A stretch of 38,546 nucleotides of DNA. It comes from Allobosea sp. Its GTDB lineage: Bacteria > Pseudomonadota > Alphaproteobacteria > Rhizobiales > Beijerinckiaceae. Positions 18,029-26,635 of this stretch are shown here, one piece after another. The stretch spans positions 1 through 38,546 of the forward strand of contig NZ_JAUXYO010000235.1 of assembly GCF_030694325.1 (NCBI RefSeq), written 5' to 3'. The notes under the pieces were generated by a model. That model was not told the DNA's origin. It saw only the letters and a list, made by a program, of their open reading frames with translations, and ran no database searches. Numbering within the stretch: position 1 is the first letter of the stretch; each line of letters opens with the position of its first letter. The translations under genes were made by a program, and so were the position numbers.

Positions 18029-18933
18029 CAGCCGCGCGGACCGGCGGCGAGCGCCTGGAGGTGGCGGTGGATCTCGGTGTGGTCGGCCTGCGGGCCGAGC
18101 CCGCTTTTGGCCGCCTCCCACAGCGCGGCCACGGACTGGACCTGCGGCAGAGGGAGGCCGAGATGATCGGCGAGATCGGCGGCGATGCGCAGATCCTTCG
18201 CCATCAAGGCGAGCGAGAATCCCGAATTGAAGGCCTCGGAGATGACGAAGGGCTTCATCTTCACCTCGGTCGAGTTGTTGCGGCCCGTCGAGGCGTTGAG
18301 CACATCGACGATCGTCTCCGGCGCCAGCCCGAACTGGCCGCCGACCAGCAGCGCCTCGCAGGCCGCGACCAGACCCGCCGCGGAGACGTAGTTGTTCAGC
18401 GCCTTCATCGCGTGGCCGGAGCCGATCGGCCCAGTGGCGAAGATCGACTTGCCCATCGCAGCCAGCACCGGTCGGGCGCGCTCGACCGCCTCGGCCGGTC
18501 CGCCCGCCATGATCGCGAGCGAACCGTCGATCGCGCGCTTCACGCCGCCCGAGACGGGCGCGTCGATCAATTGCAGGCCCAGCGCTGCGAGATCGGCCGC
18601 GAGGCTGACCGTATCCGTAGGCGCCGAGGAGCTCATGTCGATGACGAGCGCACCCTTGGCCAGGGCGCGCGCGGCCCCCGCCTCTAGCAACACGTCGCGC
18701 ACGATCCGACCATTGGGCAGCATCGTGATCAAGATGCCGGCGCCTTCAGCCGCTTGGCTCGCGTCCGCAAAGGCCAGGCCGCCGGCCTCGACCAGAGCCT
18801 GTCGTGGCGCCTCGGCCGGGTCCGCGCCACGCACGGTGAAGCCGGCGGCGATCAGCCGACGCACCATCGGCAGTCCCATCTGGCCGAGCCCGATGAAGGC
18901 GATGGGGGCAGGGGAGCTGGCGCTGTCGGGCAT
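18028..18933 (-). CDS. 3-hydroxyisobutyrate dehydrogenase-family NAD(P)-dependent reductase
   Basis: A 301-residue beta-hydroxyacid dehydrogenase. The Rossmann motif is IAFIGLGQMG (G15, G17, G20). The substrate loop is DAPVSGGV and the catalytic lysine is K177 in GSGHAMKALNNY. The C-terminal helix domain carries the usual MAKDLRIAADLA. The family covers 3-hydroxyisobutyrate dehydrogenase and tartronate semialdehyde reductase. It heads a two-gene minus-strand operon with the alpha/beta hydrolase. A GntR operator lies ~68 bp upstream. Confidence 0.9.
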   Translation of the reverse strand: MPDSASSPAPIAFIGLGQMGLPMVRRLIAAGFTVRGADPAEAPRQALVEAGGLAFADASQAAEGAGILITMLPNGRIVRDVLLEAGAARALAKGALVIDMSSSAPTDTVSLAADLAALGLQLIDAPVSGGVKRAIDGSLAIMAGGPAEAVERARPVLAAMGKSIFATGPIGSGHAMKALNNYVSAAGLVAACEALLVGGQFGLAPETIVDVLNASTGRNNSTEVKMKPFVISEAFNSGFSLALMAKDLRIAADLADHLGLPLPQVQSVAALWEAAKSGLGPQADHTEIHRHLQALAAGPRG

Positions 18934-18992
18934 GGATCAATCCTCCGGCGTCACGCCAAGGGCGGCGCGGCGTCCGGCGGATTTCTGGGCGC

Positions 18993-19010
18993 TATCAGAC
19001 AATCTGTCAA
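18993..19010. promoter_or_regulatory. Candidate GntR operator upstream of the reductase-hydrolase operon
   Basis: TATCAGACAATCTGTCAA, palindrome core CAGACAATCTG at 18996-19006. It differs from the 10928 site at one of 18 positions. Read toward the reductase gene (minus strand), TTGACA at its edge could be a -35 box, so binding would block RNA polymerase. It lies just after the GntR stop codon. Confidence 0.7.
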
Positions 19011-19019
19011 TTCGCGGCG

Positions 19020-19703
19020 TCAGCCGCGGCGAGGCTCGCGCTCCAGCACCGCCAGCGCGACCTTGGCCGCCATAGCGATATGGTACCGACAGGCTTCTTC
19101 GGCCCGGGCTCCGTCGCGCGCCGCGATGGCCTCGTAGATCGCCTCTATCTCTGCGACGCTGTCGTCGAGACGGCCCTGCTGCGTCATCGAGGTAAAGCGC
19201 AGCAGGGTGATGCGGTTGTGCAGCATCGTCAGCGACTGCTTGACGAAGATGTTGCCCGCCCCTTCCATCAACACGCTGTAGAAGCGCGTCTTGGCCGCGA
19301 CGAGCTGAGCGCGGTCGCCGTCGCGGGCCGCCTGCCGGAATCCGGCCACGGCTTGTTTCAGCTCGGCGAGGGCGTCCTCGCTGCCCTGTTCGGCGAAGGC
19401 GCGCCCGGCGAAGCCTTCCAGCAGCGCCCGGACGTCATAGAGCTGGCGGGCCTCGTCGAAATTGATCGATGACACCTCCGGCCCGCGATGCGGCACCGTG
19501 ACGACGAGCCCCTCGGCCTCCAGCTGCCGCAGCGCCTCGCGCACCGAGGTCCGGCCGACACCGATCTGCTCGCAGAGTTCGCGCTCGACCAAGCGCTGTC
19601 CGGGCCGGAAATGCCCGGAGGCGATGGCCTCCCGGATCCGGTCCTCGACCAGGAGCCGCAGCGTGGCGGCCTGCCGCGGAATGCGAAGATTCATCTCGTT
19701 CAT
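19020..19703 (-). CDS. GntR-family transcriptional regulator (FadR/FCD subfamily)
   Basis: A 227-residue regulator. The N-terminal winged helix spans about residues 15-75 (EAIASGHFRPGQRLVERELC, then VGRTSVREALRQLEAEGLV). The C-terminal part is an all-helical FCD effector domain of the kind that often binds carboxylic acids through a metal. The ATG at 19703 gives the normal family N terminus; the frame stays open upstream only because it runs antisense through the TctC gene. It sits between the reductase and TctC genes, with matching palindromes at each side and a third before the LIV operon. It is the obvious candidate to bind them. The ligand is unknown. Confidence 0.92.
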   Translation of the reverse strand: MNEMNLRIPRQAATLRLLVEDRIREAIASGHFRPGQRLVERELCEQIGVGRTSVREALRQLEAEGLVVTVPHRGPEVSSINFDEARQLYDVRALLEGFAGRAFAEQGSEDALAELKQAVAGFRQAARDGDRAQLVAAKTRFYSVLMEGAGNIFVKQSLTMLHNRITLLRFTSMTQQGRLDDSVAEIEAIYEAIAARDGARAEEACRYHIAMAAKVALAVLEREPRRG

Positions 19704-19759
19704 GACGAACACATTGCCGGGTGAGGGCACGCCGTCAATCTCCGCCCTTGACCCCGTCG

Positions 19760-19777
19760 CTGTCAGATTGTCTGATG
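19760..19777. promoter_or_regulatory. Candidate GntR operator between the GntR and TctC genes
   Basis: The palindrome CAGATTGTCTG (19764-19774) is the reverse complement of the core at the two other sites. Across 18 bp it matches the 18993 site in 15 positions. It is ~46 bp before the TctC start and ~66 bp before the GntR start, so it could control both, including autoregulation. Confidence 0.7.
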
Positions 19778-19814
19778 GCAGGCAATTCAGCAAAAAGTGA
19801 TCACGGGAGGATCC

Positions 19815-20783
19815 ATGAAAAAACTTCTGCTCGGCCTGGCGGCCGCAGCCACGCTGGCGATCGCGCCCGCCGCGGCGCAGACCTATCCGGCGCGCCCGGT
19901 GACGATGCTCGTGCCTTTCGCGCCGGGGGGCACCACCGATGTGCTCGCCCGCGTCCTCGCCGAGGAAATGGGCAAGGCGCTCGGCCAGAACGTCATCGTC
20001 GAGAATGTCGGCGGCGCCGGCGGCCGGACCGGAACCGAGCGCGTCACCCGCGGCGAGCCGGACGGCTATACCGTGCTGTTCGGCAATATGGGCCCTATGG
20101 CGGCCAGCCGGGCGCTGTTCAAGGACCAGCGCTACGATCCCCGCACCGATCTCGCGCCCGTCGGCCTCGTTGCCGATGTGCCGATGGTCATCGCGGCGAG
20201 CAAGAAGAGCGGGGTCGCGGACCTCAAGGCGTTCGTCGCGCGGGTCAAGGAGCAGGGCGACAAGGTGACATTCGGCACCGCCGGCTTCGGCGCGACCTCG
20301 GATCTGGCACCGCGGCTCCTCCTGCATCTGTCGGGCCTGAAGGCCACGATCGTGCCCTACAAGGGCGCAGGCCCCGCGATCCAGGATCTGCTCGGCGGCT
20401 TCGTCGACGGTGTCATCGACCAGACGGCGACCCTGCTGCCGCTGCATGCCGGCGGGTCCGTGACGGCGCTGGCCGTGACGGGCGACAGCCGCCTGCCGCA
20501 GGCGCCGGACGTGCCGACCTTCGCGGAGGCCGGCCTGCCCGAGTTCGGCATGAAGGTCTGGAACGCGCTCGCCGTCCACAAGGACACCAGCCCAGCCATC
20601 GTCGCACGCCTGGTGGCCGCGCTGGACACCAGCCTTTCCTCCGACTTCGTCGCCAAGCGCTTCGAGGGGCTGGCCGTGCCGGTGCCGCCGCCCGCCATTC
20701 GCGGCCCGGCGCATCTGGGCCAGCTGGTGAAAGCCGAGGTCGAGCGCTGGGAAGCAGTGCTGAAGGACGTGCCGAAGCAGTAG
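19815..20783 (+). CDS. Tripartite tricarboxylate transporter binding protein (TctC/Bug family), orphan
   Basis: A 322-residue periplasmic binding protein. The signal peptide is MKKLLLGLAAAATLAIAPAA, cleaved near AAAQ. The mature protein begins TYPARPVTMLVPFAPGGTTD, the Bug-family opening, with the ligand loops GTERVTRGEPDGYT and VPYKGAGPAIQDLLGG. The ATG at 19815 follows GGGAGG; a GTG six codons earlier overlaps that site. No TctA or TctB membrane gene is in the window. Orphan Bug proteins are frequent and may act with distant transporters or in sensing. Its operator links it to the GntR regulon, so it may bind a carboxylate of the same pathway. Confidence 0.92.
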   Translation: MKKLLLGLAAAATLAIAPAAAQTYPARPVTMLVPFAPGGTTDVLARVLAEEMGKALGQNVIVENVGGAGGRTGTERVTRGEPDGYTVLFGNMGPMAASRALFKDQRYDPRTDLAPVGLVADVPMVIAASKKSGVADLKAFVARVKEQGDKVTFGTAGFGATSDLAPRLLLHLSGLKATIVPYKGAGPAIQDLLGGFVDGVIDQTATLLPLHAGGSVTALAVTGDSRLPQAPDVPTFAEAGLPEFGMKVWNALAVHKDTSPAIVARLVAALDTSLSSDFVAKRFEGLAVPVPPPAIRGPAHLGQLVKAEVERWEAVLKDVPKQ

Positions 20784-20848
20784 CAGGGCCGGCGGGGCGG
20801 GCTTCGCTACGGCCGGGCCCGACCCGCTACGCGCGCAACCTTCACCTG

Positions 20849-20878
20849 CCCGCAGCCCGGTTCCGACCGGGCTGCGGG
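20849..20878. terminator. Strong perfect hairpin after the TctC gene, possible terminator
   Basis: The arms CCCGCAGCCCGG and CCGGGCTGCGGG form a perfect 12-bp stem with a TTCCGA loop. It lies 65 bp after the TctC stop and ~90 bp before the molybdoenzyme gene. No T-tract follows, so it is a weak intrinsic terminator by rule. It could instead protect the TctC mRNA end. Confidence 0.5.
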
Positions 20879-20967
20879 GGCATTACTGTCGCACTCACCG
20901 ACCGCGTCGGCTGCCGGGCCGATCGCTGCCGCAGGCTCCGGGCGCGGTCGCCAGGAGCGCCTTCGCG

Positions 20968-23274
20968 ATGAGCCCGACAGACCCGGACACCGAGTTCCAG
21001 CCGCACACCTCGCATTGGGGCGTGTTCTCCGCCCGGATGCGCGACGGCGCGCTGGAGGTCCGGCCTCATCCCGGCGATCCCGATCCCAACCGGATCATCG
21101 ACAACTTCCCCGCCGCTTTGCGCCACCGCGCCCGGATCGCCCGGCCGATGGTGCGCCGCGGCTGGCTCGAGAACGGGCCGGGCCCGGATTCGCGCCGCGG
21201 GTCGGACGACTATGTCGCGATGAGCTGGTCCGATGTGCTGGACCGGCTCGGCGGCGAATTGCGGCGCCTCCGCGACGGCCCCGGCCCGCAGGCGATTTTC
21301 GGCGGCTCCTATGGCTGGGCCAGCGCCGGGCGCTTCCACCACGCCCAGAGCCAGATCCACCGTTTCCTCAACACCGCCTGCGGCGGCTATGTGAAGTCGG
21401 TCAACAGCTACTCGTCGGGCTCCTCCCAGGTGCTGGTTCCCCATATCATCGGCGACTACGAGGATCTGACGAAGCGCAACGTCTCCTGGGAGCAGGTGGC
21501 GCAGCACAGCGAAATCGTCCTCGCCTTCGGCGGCATGGCGCTGAAGAACTCGATGGTCGCGGGCGGCAGCGTCAGCCAGCATGTCGAGCGCGGTGCCATG
21601 GAGCGGGCCGCCGATCGCGGCTGCGAGTTCGTGCTGGTCAGCCCGCTGCGCGCCGACCTGCCCGAGGAGGCGAAGGCGCAATGGCTGCCGGTGACGCCGG
21701 GCAGCGACACGGCCCTGATGATGGCGCTGGTCCACACCCTTGTCGCCGAGGGGCGGCACGACCGCGCCTTCCTCGAGCGCTGCACCGTCGGCTGGCCGGT
21801 GTTCGAGCGCTATCTGATGGGCGAGACCGACGGCATCGCCAAGGATGCGGCCTGGGCGGCGCCGCTCACCGGCGTCGCGGCGGACGAGATCGTCGCGCTG
21901 GCGCGCCGGCTGCACGGGCGGCGCGCGCTAATCGTGGTCGCCCATGCGCTGCAGCGCGCCGAGCATGGCGAGCAGCCCGTCTGGATGGGCATGGTGCTCG
22001 CCGCCACGCTCGGCCAGATCGGCCTTCCGGGCGGTGGCTACGGCTATGCGCTCGGCGCGATCGCCTATTACGGCCGGCGTTTCAACGCGGTGCCGGTACC
22101 GACCTTCTCGCAAGGCCGCAACGGCGTCAGCGACTTCATCCCGGTCGCGCGCATCGCCGACATGCTGCTCAACCCCGGCGGCAGCTACCGCTACAACGGC
22201 CAGACCCGAAGCTACCCCGAGATCAAGCTGGTCTACTGGGCCGGCGGCAACCCCTTCCATCATCATCAGGACCTCAACCGCCTGCGCCGCGCCTTCGCCC
22301 GTCTCGACACGCTGGTCGTCCACGAACTGGCCTGGACGGCGACCGCTCGTCATGCAGATGTGGTTCTTCCATGCACCATGACGCTGGAACGCGAGGACAT
22401 CGGCGCCAGCTCGAACGACCCGCTGCTGCTGCCGATGCGCCCGGTCGCGGCGCCATTCGGCGAAGCGCGCGACGATTACGCGATCTTCGCCGATCTCGCC
22501 GAGCGCCTCGGTGCCCGCGAGGCCTTCACCGAAGGGCGCAGCGTGCGGCAATGGCTCGAGCATCTCTACGAGCCCACCCGGCAGGCGCTGGCGGCGATGG
22601 GCCGGCCGGCACCGGACTTCGCCGAATTCTGGGCCGGGGAGGGCTTCGAGCTGCCGCAACTCGCTGACGATGGCGGGCGGCTGCGGGCTTTTCGCGACGA
22701 TCCCGAGGGCCGGCCTCTGCCGACGCCGAGCGGCAAGCTCGAGATCACCAGCAAGACCATCGCCGGCTTCGGCGAGGCGGACTGCCCGGGGCATCCGACC
22801 TGGCTCGGTTCGATCGCAGTCCCCGATGCGGCCACTCCCTTCGTGCTGATCGCCAACCAGCCGCGCACGCGCCTGCACAGTCAGTTCGACTTCGGCGGCC
22901 ACAGCGACGGAGCCAAGCGGCGCGGTCGGGAGGTTGCGAGCCTGCACCCCGAGGATGCGGCGCGACTCGGCCTGGCGGAGGGCGACATCGCCCGGCTGTT
23001 CAACGAGCGCGGCGCCTGCCTCGCGGCCGTGCGGCTGACCGACGGCATCCGCCGCGGCGTCGTCCAGCTCCCGACCGGCGCCTGGTACGACCCTGCCGAC
23101 CCGACCGAGGAGAAGTCGCTCTGCGTGCACGGCAATCCCAATGTGCTGACGCGCGACATCGGCACCTCGGCGCTGGCGCAGGGTTGCACCGGCCAGCTCA
23201 CCACCGTGCGGGTCGAGCGCTACACGGGCAACCTGCCGCCGATCCAGGCGCACGATCCGCCACGCGCGGCCTGA
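20968..23274 (+). CDS. Molybdopterin oxidoreductase, biotin/TMAO/DMSO reductase type (BisC/TorZ-like)
   Basis: A 768-residue enzyme of the DMSO reductase family. The opening TSHWGVFSARMRDGAL and GGSYGWASAGRFHHAQSQ are characteristic of BisC and TorZ. SYSSGSSQ (~147-154) aligns with the YSTGAAQ segment that supplies the molybdenum-ligand serine, giving S149. The C-terminal cofactor domain has LIANQPRTRLHSQ. There is no N-terminal Cys cluster for an iron-sulfur centre and no Tat leader, so it should be a cytoplasmic single-subunit S- or N-oxide reductase, as BisC is. An AGGAG lies 11 bp before the ATG. It is convergent with the AraC gene. No redox partner gene is adjacent. Confidence 0.9.
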   Translation: MSPTDPDTEFQPHTSHWGVFSARMRDGALEVRPHPGDPDPNRIIDNFPAALRHRARIARPMVRRGWLENGPGPDSRRGSDDYVAMSWSDVLDRLGGELRRLRDGPGPQAIFGGSYGWASAGRFHHAQSQIHRFLNTACGGYVKSVNSYSSGSSQVLVPHIIGDYEDLTKRNVSWEQVAQHSEIVLAFGGMALKNSMVAGGSVSQHVERGAMERAADRGCEFVLVSPLRADLPEEAKAQWLPVTPGSDTALMMALVHTLVAEGRHDRAFLERCTVGWPVFERYLMGETDGIAKDAAWAAPLTGVAADEIVALARRLHGRRALIVVAHALQRAEHGEQPVWMGMVLAATLGQIGLPGGGYGYALGAIAYYGRRFNAVPVPTFSQGRNGVSDFIPVARIADMLLNPGGSYRYNGQTRSYPEIKLVYWAGGNPFHHHQDLNRLRRAFARLDTLVVHELAWTATARHADVVLPCTMTLEREDIGASSNDPLLLPMRPVAAPFGEARDDYAIFADLAERLGAREAFTEGRSVRQWLEHLYEPTRQALAAMGRPAPDFAEFWAGEGFELPQLADDGGRLRAFRDDPEGRPLPTPSGKLEITSKTIAGFGEADCPGHPTWLGSIAVPDAATPFVLIANQPRTRLHSQFDFGGHSDGAKRRGREVASLHPEDAARLGLAEGDIARLFNERGACLAAVRLTDGIRRGVVQLPTGAWYDPADPTEEKSLCVHGNPNVLTRDIGTSALAQGCTGQLTTVRVERYTGNLPPIQAHDPPRAA

Positions 23275-23289
23275 GCGACATCGGCCCTG

Positions 23290-24303
23290 TCAGAACTGCA
23301 GGAGGCACTCGCGCAGGGTGCGCGGCTGCTCGCCGCCGCCGTCCAGCCGTTTGGCCCGGAGCAGCAGCCCCGCGGCCGCGGCGGCGCGGACGTCGCGTGG
23401 GTTCAAACCGAACTCCTGCTTGAAGGCGCGGCTGAAGCTGGATGCGTCCTCGAAGCACAGCGCATCGGCGATGGCGTTGATGCTGACGCCGTTGGCGCTG
23501 TCGGAGAGATCGGCATAGCCGCGCAGCAGCCGCCGGTGCCGGATGTAGCGGGCGACGCCGCCATCGTCCTGGAACAGGCGGTAGAGCTGGGTGCGCGACA
23601 TGCCGACCTCGCGGCAGAGCATCGTGGCGTCGAGCCTGGGCTCGCGGAGGTTCCGATCGATGAACTGGCGCACTTTCTCGCGGCGCGTCACGTTGATCTG
23701 GCTGGAGGCCACGTCGAGACGGTCCGCCGACGGGCCGGTGCAGGCCATCACCATGGCTCGCACCGCATTGGTCAGCCGCGGCATGTCGGCGGCTTCGAGT
23801 TCGCTGAAACTGCGCTGGAGAAGGCCGATATAATCGCCCAGGAGCCGGCCGAGTGGGGTGTCGAGGGCCTGGGCCTGCGCCGCGTCGAGCAGCGGCGCGA
23901 GCTCGCGGAAGCTGTCGCGCGGCAGATAGAGCTGCAGACGCTCGTCGCTCGACCTCTGGCTGACGAGTTCGCGGCCGAGCGAGGCGACATAGGGCACCGA
24001 TCCCGGCACGTCGAGAATGAGCCCTCCGCCGCCCGACCCGACGGTCCGGCGATGGCCGAGCGTGATCACCCAGTGGTCGATAGGGTTCGCGCGCAGCAGC
24101 GCGGTGTCTCGCACCGCGGTGAGGGCAGGGGCCTTGACATGGCTGAGGCCGAATTCGTCCAGCGTCCAGACGACGCTGCTCGCGGCGAAGCCGGACTCGC
24201 TCTCGTTGAGCGCGATGTTGAAGACGCCGTCGAACCAACTCCGCCACGCGTCGAACTGCTCGCGAATCGGCAAGTCCGTCGTCGTAAAGCGAACAGGAAT
24301 CAT
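23290..24303 (-). CDS. AraC-family transcriptional regulator, first copy
   Basis: A 337-residue regulator. The N-terminal ~200 residues resemble the AraC_binding_2 sensor domain (FDAWRSWFDGVFNI, then a glycine-rich turn and ILDVPGSVPYVASLG). The C-terminal double helix-turn-helix spans about 207-308 (MSRTQLYRLFQDDGGVARYI and CFEDASSFSRAFKQEFGLNP). The ATG at 24303 is preceded by a GGGGGG stretch; a longer in-frame version adds 19 residues without support. The DNA-reading helices resemble those of the second AraC gene at 31203. It ends 15 bp from the convergent molybdoenzyme gene. Its targets are not clear from nearby sites. Confidence 0.9.
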   Translation of the reverse strand: MIPVRFTTTDLPIREQFDAWRSWFDGVFNIALNESESGFAASSVVWTLDEFGLSHVKAPALTAVRDTALLRANPIDHWVITLGHRRTVGSGGGGLILDVPGSVPYVASLGRELVSQRSSDERLQLYLPRDSFRELAPLLDAAQAQALDTPLGRLLGDYIGLLQRSFSELEAADMPRLTNAVRAMVMACTGPSADRLDVASSQINVTRREKVRQFIDRNLREPRLDATMLCREVGMSRTQLYRLFQDDGGVARYIRHRRLLRGYADLSDSANGVSINAIADALCFEDASSFSRAFKQEFGLNPRDVRAAAAAGLLLRAKRLDGGGEQPRTLRECLLQF

Positions 24304-24474
24304 GAGGCCCCCCGGCACATCGAATGCCGAAGGGTAACATGGCGGAAGGCGGACTGACATGCGCAGCGCGAGGCCACGAACGCTGGGGCTGTGCGGTCCG
24401 AAGTCTTGACGACATCTACGGCAGCAGGCACGTGCCCGAGACCGCGCGCCCGCCAGCCGCAGTTGGGTGGATGC

Positions 24475-24705
24475 CTACCAGCGGCGGCAGACCTGGACCC
24501 GGCGCGTCTGCCAGCGGCCACGATGGTCGCGGAAGCGCCGTGTCTCCCACCAGCAGCGGCGGCGATGCCAGTTGGCCTGTTCGACGCCGTTGTCGGCCTT
24601 GAGGCCCGGCGCCGAGGCGACCGGTGCGGCCGAGGCTCCGGGTGCGTAGAGGGCCGCGAGGCCCAGCCCGGAAGCCAGAATGAACGCTCGAACCCACATC
24701 GTCAT
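24475..24705 (-). CDS. Small secreted Arg/Trp-rich protein, unknown function
   Basis: A 76-residue protein not recognised as any characterised family. Residues 1-25 form a clear Sec signal peptide (WVRAFILASGLGLAALYAPG, then ASA before the cut). The mature ~50 residues are basic and end in a run rich in Arg, Trp and Cys (RRRCWWETRRFRDHRGR and VQVCRRW), with two Cys. The ATG at 24705 follows AAGGA. It starts 36 bp after the SLC13 stop and could be the last gene of that operon. Small secreted proteins with RRCWW-like repeats are frequent in Hyphomicrobiales, but no role is known to me. Confidence 0.65.
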   Translation of the reverse strand: MTMWVRAFILASGLGLAALYAPGASAAPVASAPGLKADNGVEQANWHRRRCWWETRRFRDHRGRWQTRRVQVCRRW

Positions 24706-24741
24706 GTCCTTCCCTGCGAGAGGTGAAGAGGTTGCCCGCAC

Positions 24742-26583
24742 TCAGAACCGCCAGATCAGCGGCACGATGAAGACCGCAACGACGAAGAACCAGATCAGCA
24801 GGGGCAGGCCGAGCTTCCAGTAGTCGCCGAAGGCATAGCCACCCGGCCCCATCACCATGAGATTGGTCGGTGTCGCGATCGGGGTCAGGAAGGCACCGGC
24901 CGCCGCCACAGCTGTGCTCATCAGCACCGGTTTCGGCGAGATGCCCATGCTGGCGGCAGCCGCGACGCCGATCGGAATGACGATCAGTGCGGTCGCCGTG
25001 TTGCTGATCAGCTGCCCCATCACCGCCGTCAGCACGAAGAGGCCCGCCAGCAGCGCCATCGGCCCGGCATCGCCGACCATCAGCACGAGCCGCTCGGCCA
25101 GCAGCTTGGCCGCACCCGTCTCGACCATCGCCGTCGAGAGCGGCATCATCGCGCCGACGAGGATCACGGTGGTCCAGCTGATCGCGCGGTACGACTGCTC
25201 CACCGTCATGATGCCGGTCATGATGATGGCGCCGGCGGCGAGCAGCCCCGCCACGGCCGGCGGGACGATGCCGGTGGCCAGCAGCAGCACCATGCCGAAC
25301 AGGATGGCGACCGCCTGCTTGGCGCCGGGGCCCATCGGCACCGCCTGGCGGCGCACCAGCTCCGGCGAACTGACCACCAGCACGTCGGGGTCGTCGAGAT
25401 GGGTGTCGAGCGCCTTCCAGGTGCCCTGCAGCAGCATCGTGTCGCCAGCCTGCAGCACGACGCCGCCGGCCTCGCCGGTGACAGCCTCGCCGACGGCGAT
25501 CTCGTTGCCCGAGCGCTGCACCGCGAGGATGATCAAATCGCCGCTCTCGGTCACCATGCCCGGGAAGACGCTCTGTCCGATCAGCCCGGAGCGGGGCGGA
25601 ATGACCACCTCGGCAAGGCCGGAGCGCTTGTTGAACAGCGTCTCCTCGCCCTCGCCCGTCGTCGCGCTTTCGTCGCGGAAGGCCAGGTGCATCGTTGCGG
25701 CGAAGGTCGCGGCCGCCTCGGCATCGCCGCGCAGCAGAATGTGGTCGCCCTCGGCGATCGCGTTGCGGCGCAGCGGGCCGGCGCTGTCGCCCTCCTGGAT
25801 CGCGACGAACTGGAGGCCGGGGAAGGCCGCGAGGTCGATGGCGCTCGCGGGCTGGCCGACATAGGGGCAGGTGGCGCGCACGCGCAGCTGATAGATGCCG
25901 CTCGCGAGCCCGTATTGCTCGACCAGCGTCTTGGCGTGGCGGCTGAAATCCGCCGGCATGGTCGCCCCGTTGCGCTCGGGCAAGAGCTTCTGCCCGAACA
26001 GGATCATGATCGCCATCGAGCCGGCGAGCAGCGGAATGCCGGCGAGCGCGAATTCGAAGAAGCCGAAGCCGCCGACCCCGGCATCGACGCCCGCTTCCGA
26101 GACGAGCACGTTCACGGGCGTGCCGGTCAGCGCCAGCATCGAGCCGGCATGGGCGGCAAAGACCAGCGGCATCAGGAGCTGCGAGGAGTTGCGCTTGAGC
26201 CGGACCGCAATGACGACGACGACCGGCAGCAGGGCCGCTACCGCGCCGTTGACGCTGATCAGCGCGGTCAGCAGCGCAACGAGCCCCATGGTCAACAGCA
26301 GCAGGCGGGTTCGGCTCTCTTCGCCCGCGCCCTTGATCAGGAGTTGTCCGGCCCAGGCGGTGACGCCGGTGACCTCGAGGCCGGACGACACCACGAACAG
26401 CGCGGCGATGAAGATCACCGCCGGGTCGCCGAGCCCGCCCAGCGCCTGCGGCAGGGTCAGGACGCCGGTCGCCCAGAGCGAGAGCGCCGTCCCCATCGCC
26501 ACCAGCACGACCGGAACCCTGTTCGTGACGAACAGGATGACGGCCGCAGCGATGATCAGGGCGGTATAGGCAATGGGGCTCAC
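24742..26583 (-). CDS. SLC13/DASS-family permease with two TrkA-C-like domains
   Basis: A 613-residue inner-membrane transporter. Two hydrophobic bundles (about residues 1-200 and 420-613) flank a soluble middle that contains two RCK/TrkA-C-like stretches (VRATCPYVGQPASAIDLA and VIPPRSGLIGQSVF). Each bundle has the SLC13 hairpin motif: LALTGTPVNVLV in the first and TPIATPTNLMVMGPGGY in the second. The family moves dicarboxylates, sulfate or similar anions with sodium. The start is GTG at 26583 after AGGAG; no ATG is near. It is 52 bp after the M20 peptidase gene on the same strand. Substrate unknown. Confidence 0.9.
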   Translation of the reverse strand: MSPIAYTALIIAAAVILFVTNRVPVVLVAMGTALSLWATGVLTLPQALGGLGDPAVIFIAALFVVSSGLEVTGVTAWAGQLLIKGAGEESRTRLLLLTMGLVALLTALISVNGAVAALLPVVVVIAVRLKRNSSQLLMPLVFAAHAGSMLALTGTPVNVLVSEAGVDAGVGGFGFFEFALAGIPLLAGSMAIMILFGQKLLPERNGATMPADFSRHAKTLVEQYGLASGIYQLRVRATCPYVGQPASAIDLAAFPGLQFVAIQEGDSAGPLRRNAIAEGDHILLRGDAEAAATFAATMHLAFRDESATTGEGEETLFNKRSGLAEVVIPPRSGLIGQSVFPGMVTESGDLIILAVQRSGNEIAVGEAVTGEAGGVVLQAGDTMLLQGTWKALDTHLDDPDVLVVSSPELVRRQAVPMGPGAKQAVAILFGMVLLLATGIVPPAVAGLLAAGAIIMTGIMTVEQSYRAISWTTVILVGAMMPLSTAMVETGAAKLLAERLVLMVGDAGPMALLAGLFVLTAVMGQLISNTATALIVIPIGVAAAASMGISPKPVLMSTAVAAAGAFLTPIATPTNLMVMGPGGYAFGDYWKLGLPLLIWFFVVAVFIVPLIWRF

Positions 26584-26635
26584 GCGTCAGCTCCTGGTTG
26601 GGCCTTCATCGACCGGGCGACCGCCCGAGTGGTCC

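Noticed and set aside
19704-20714. A long N-terminal extension of the GntR protein
   Set aside because: The extra ~337 codons run antisense through the TctC gene. The family N terminus begins at the ATG at 19703.
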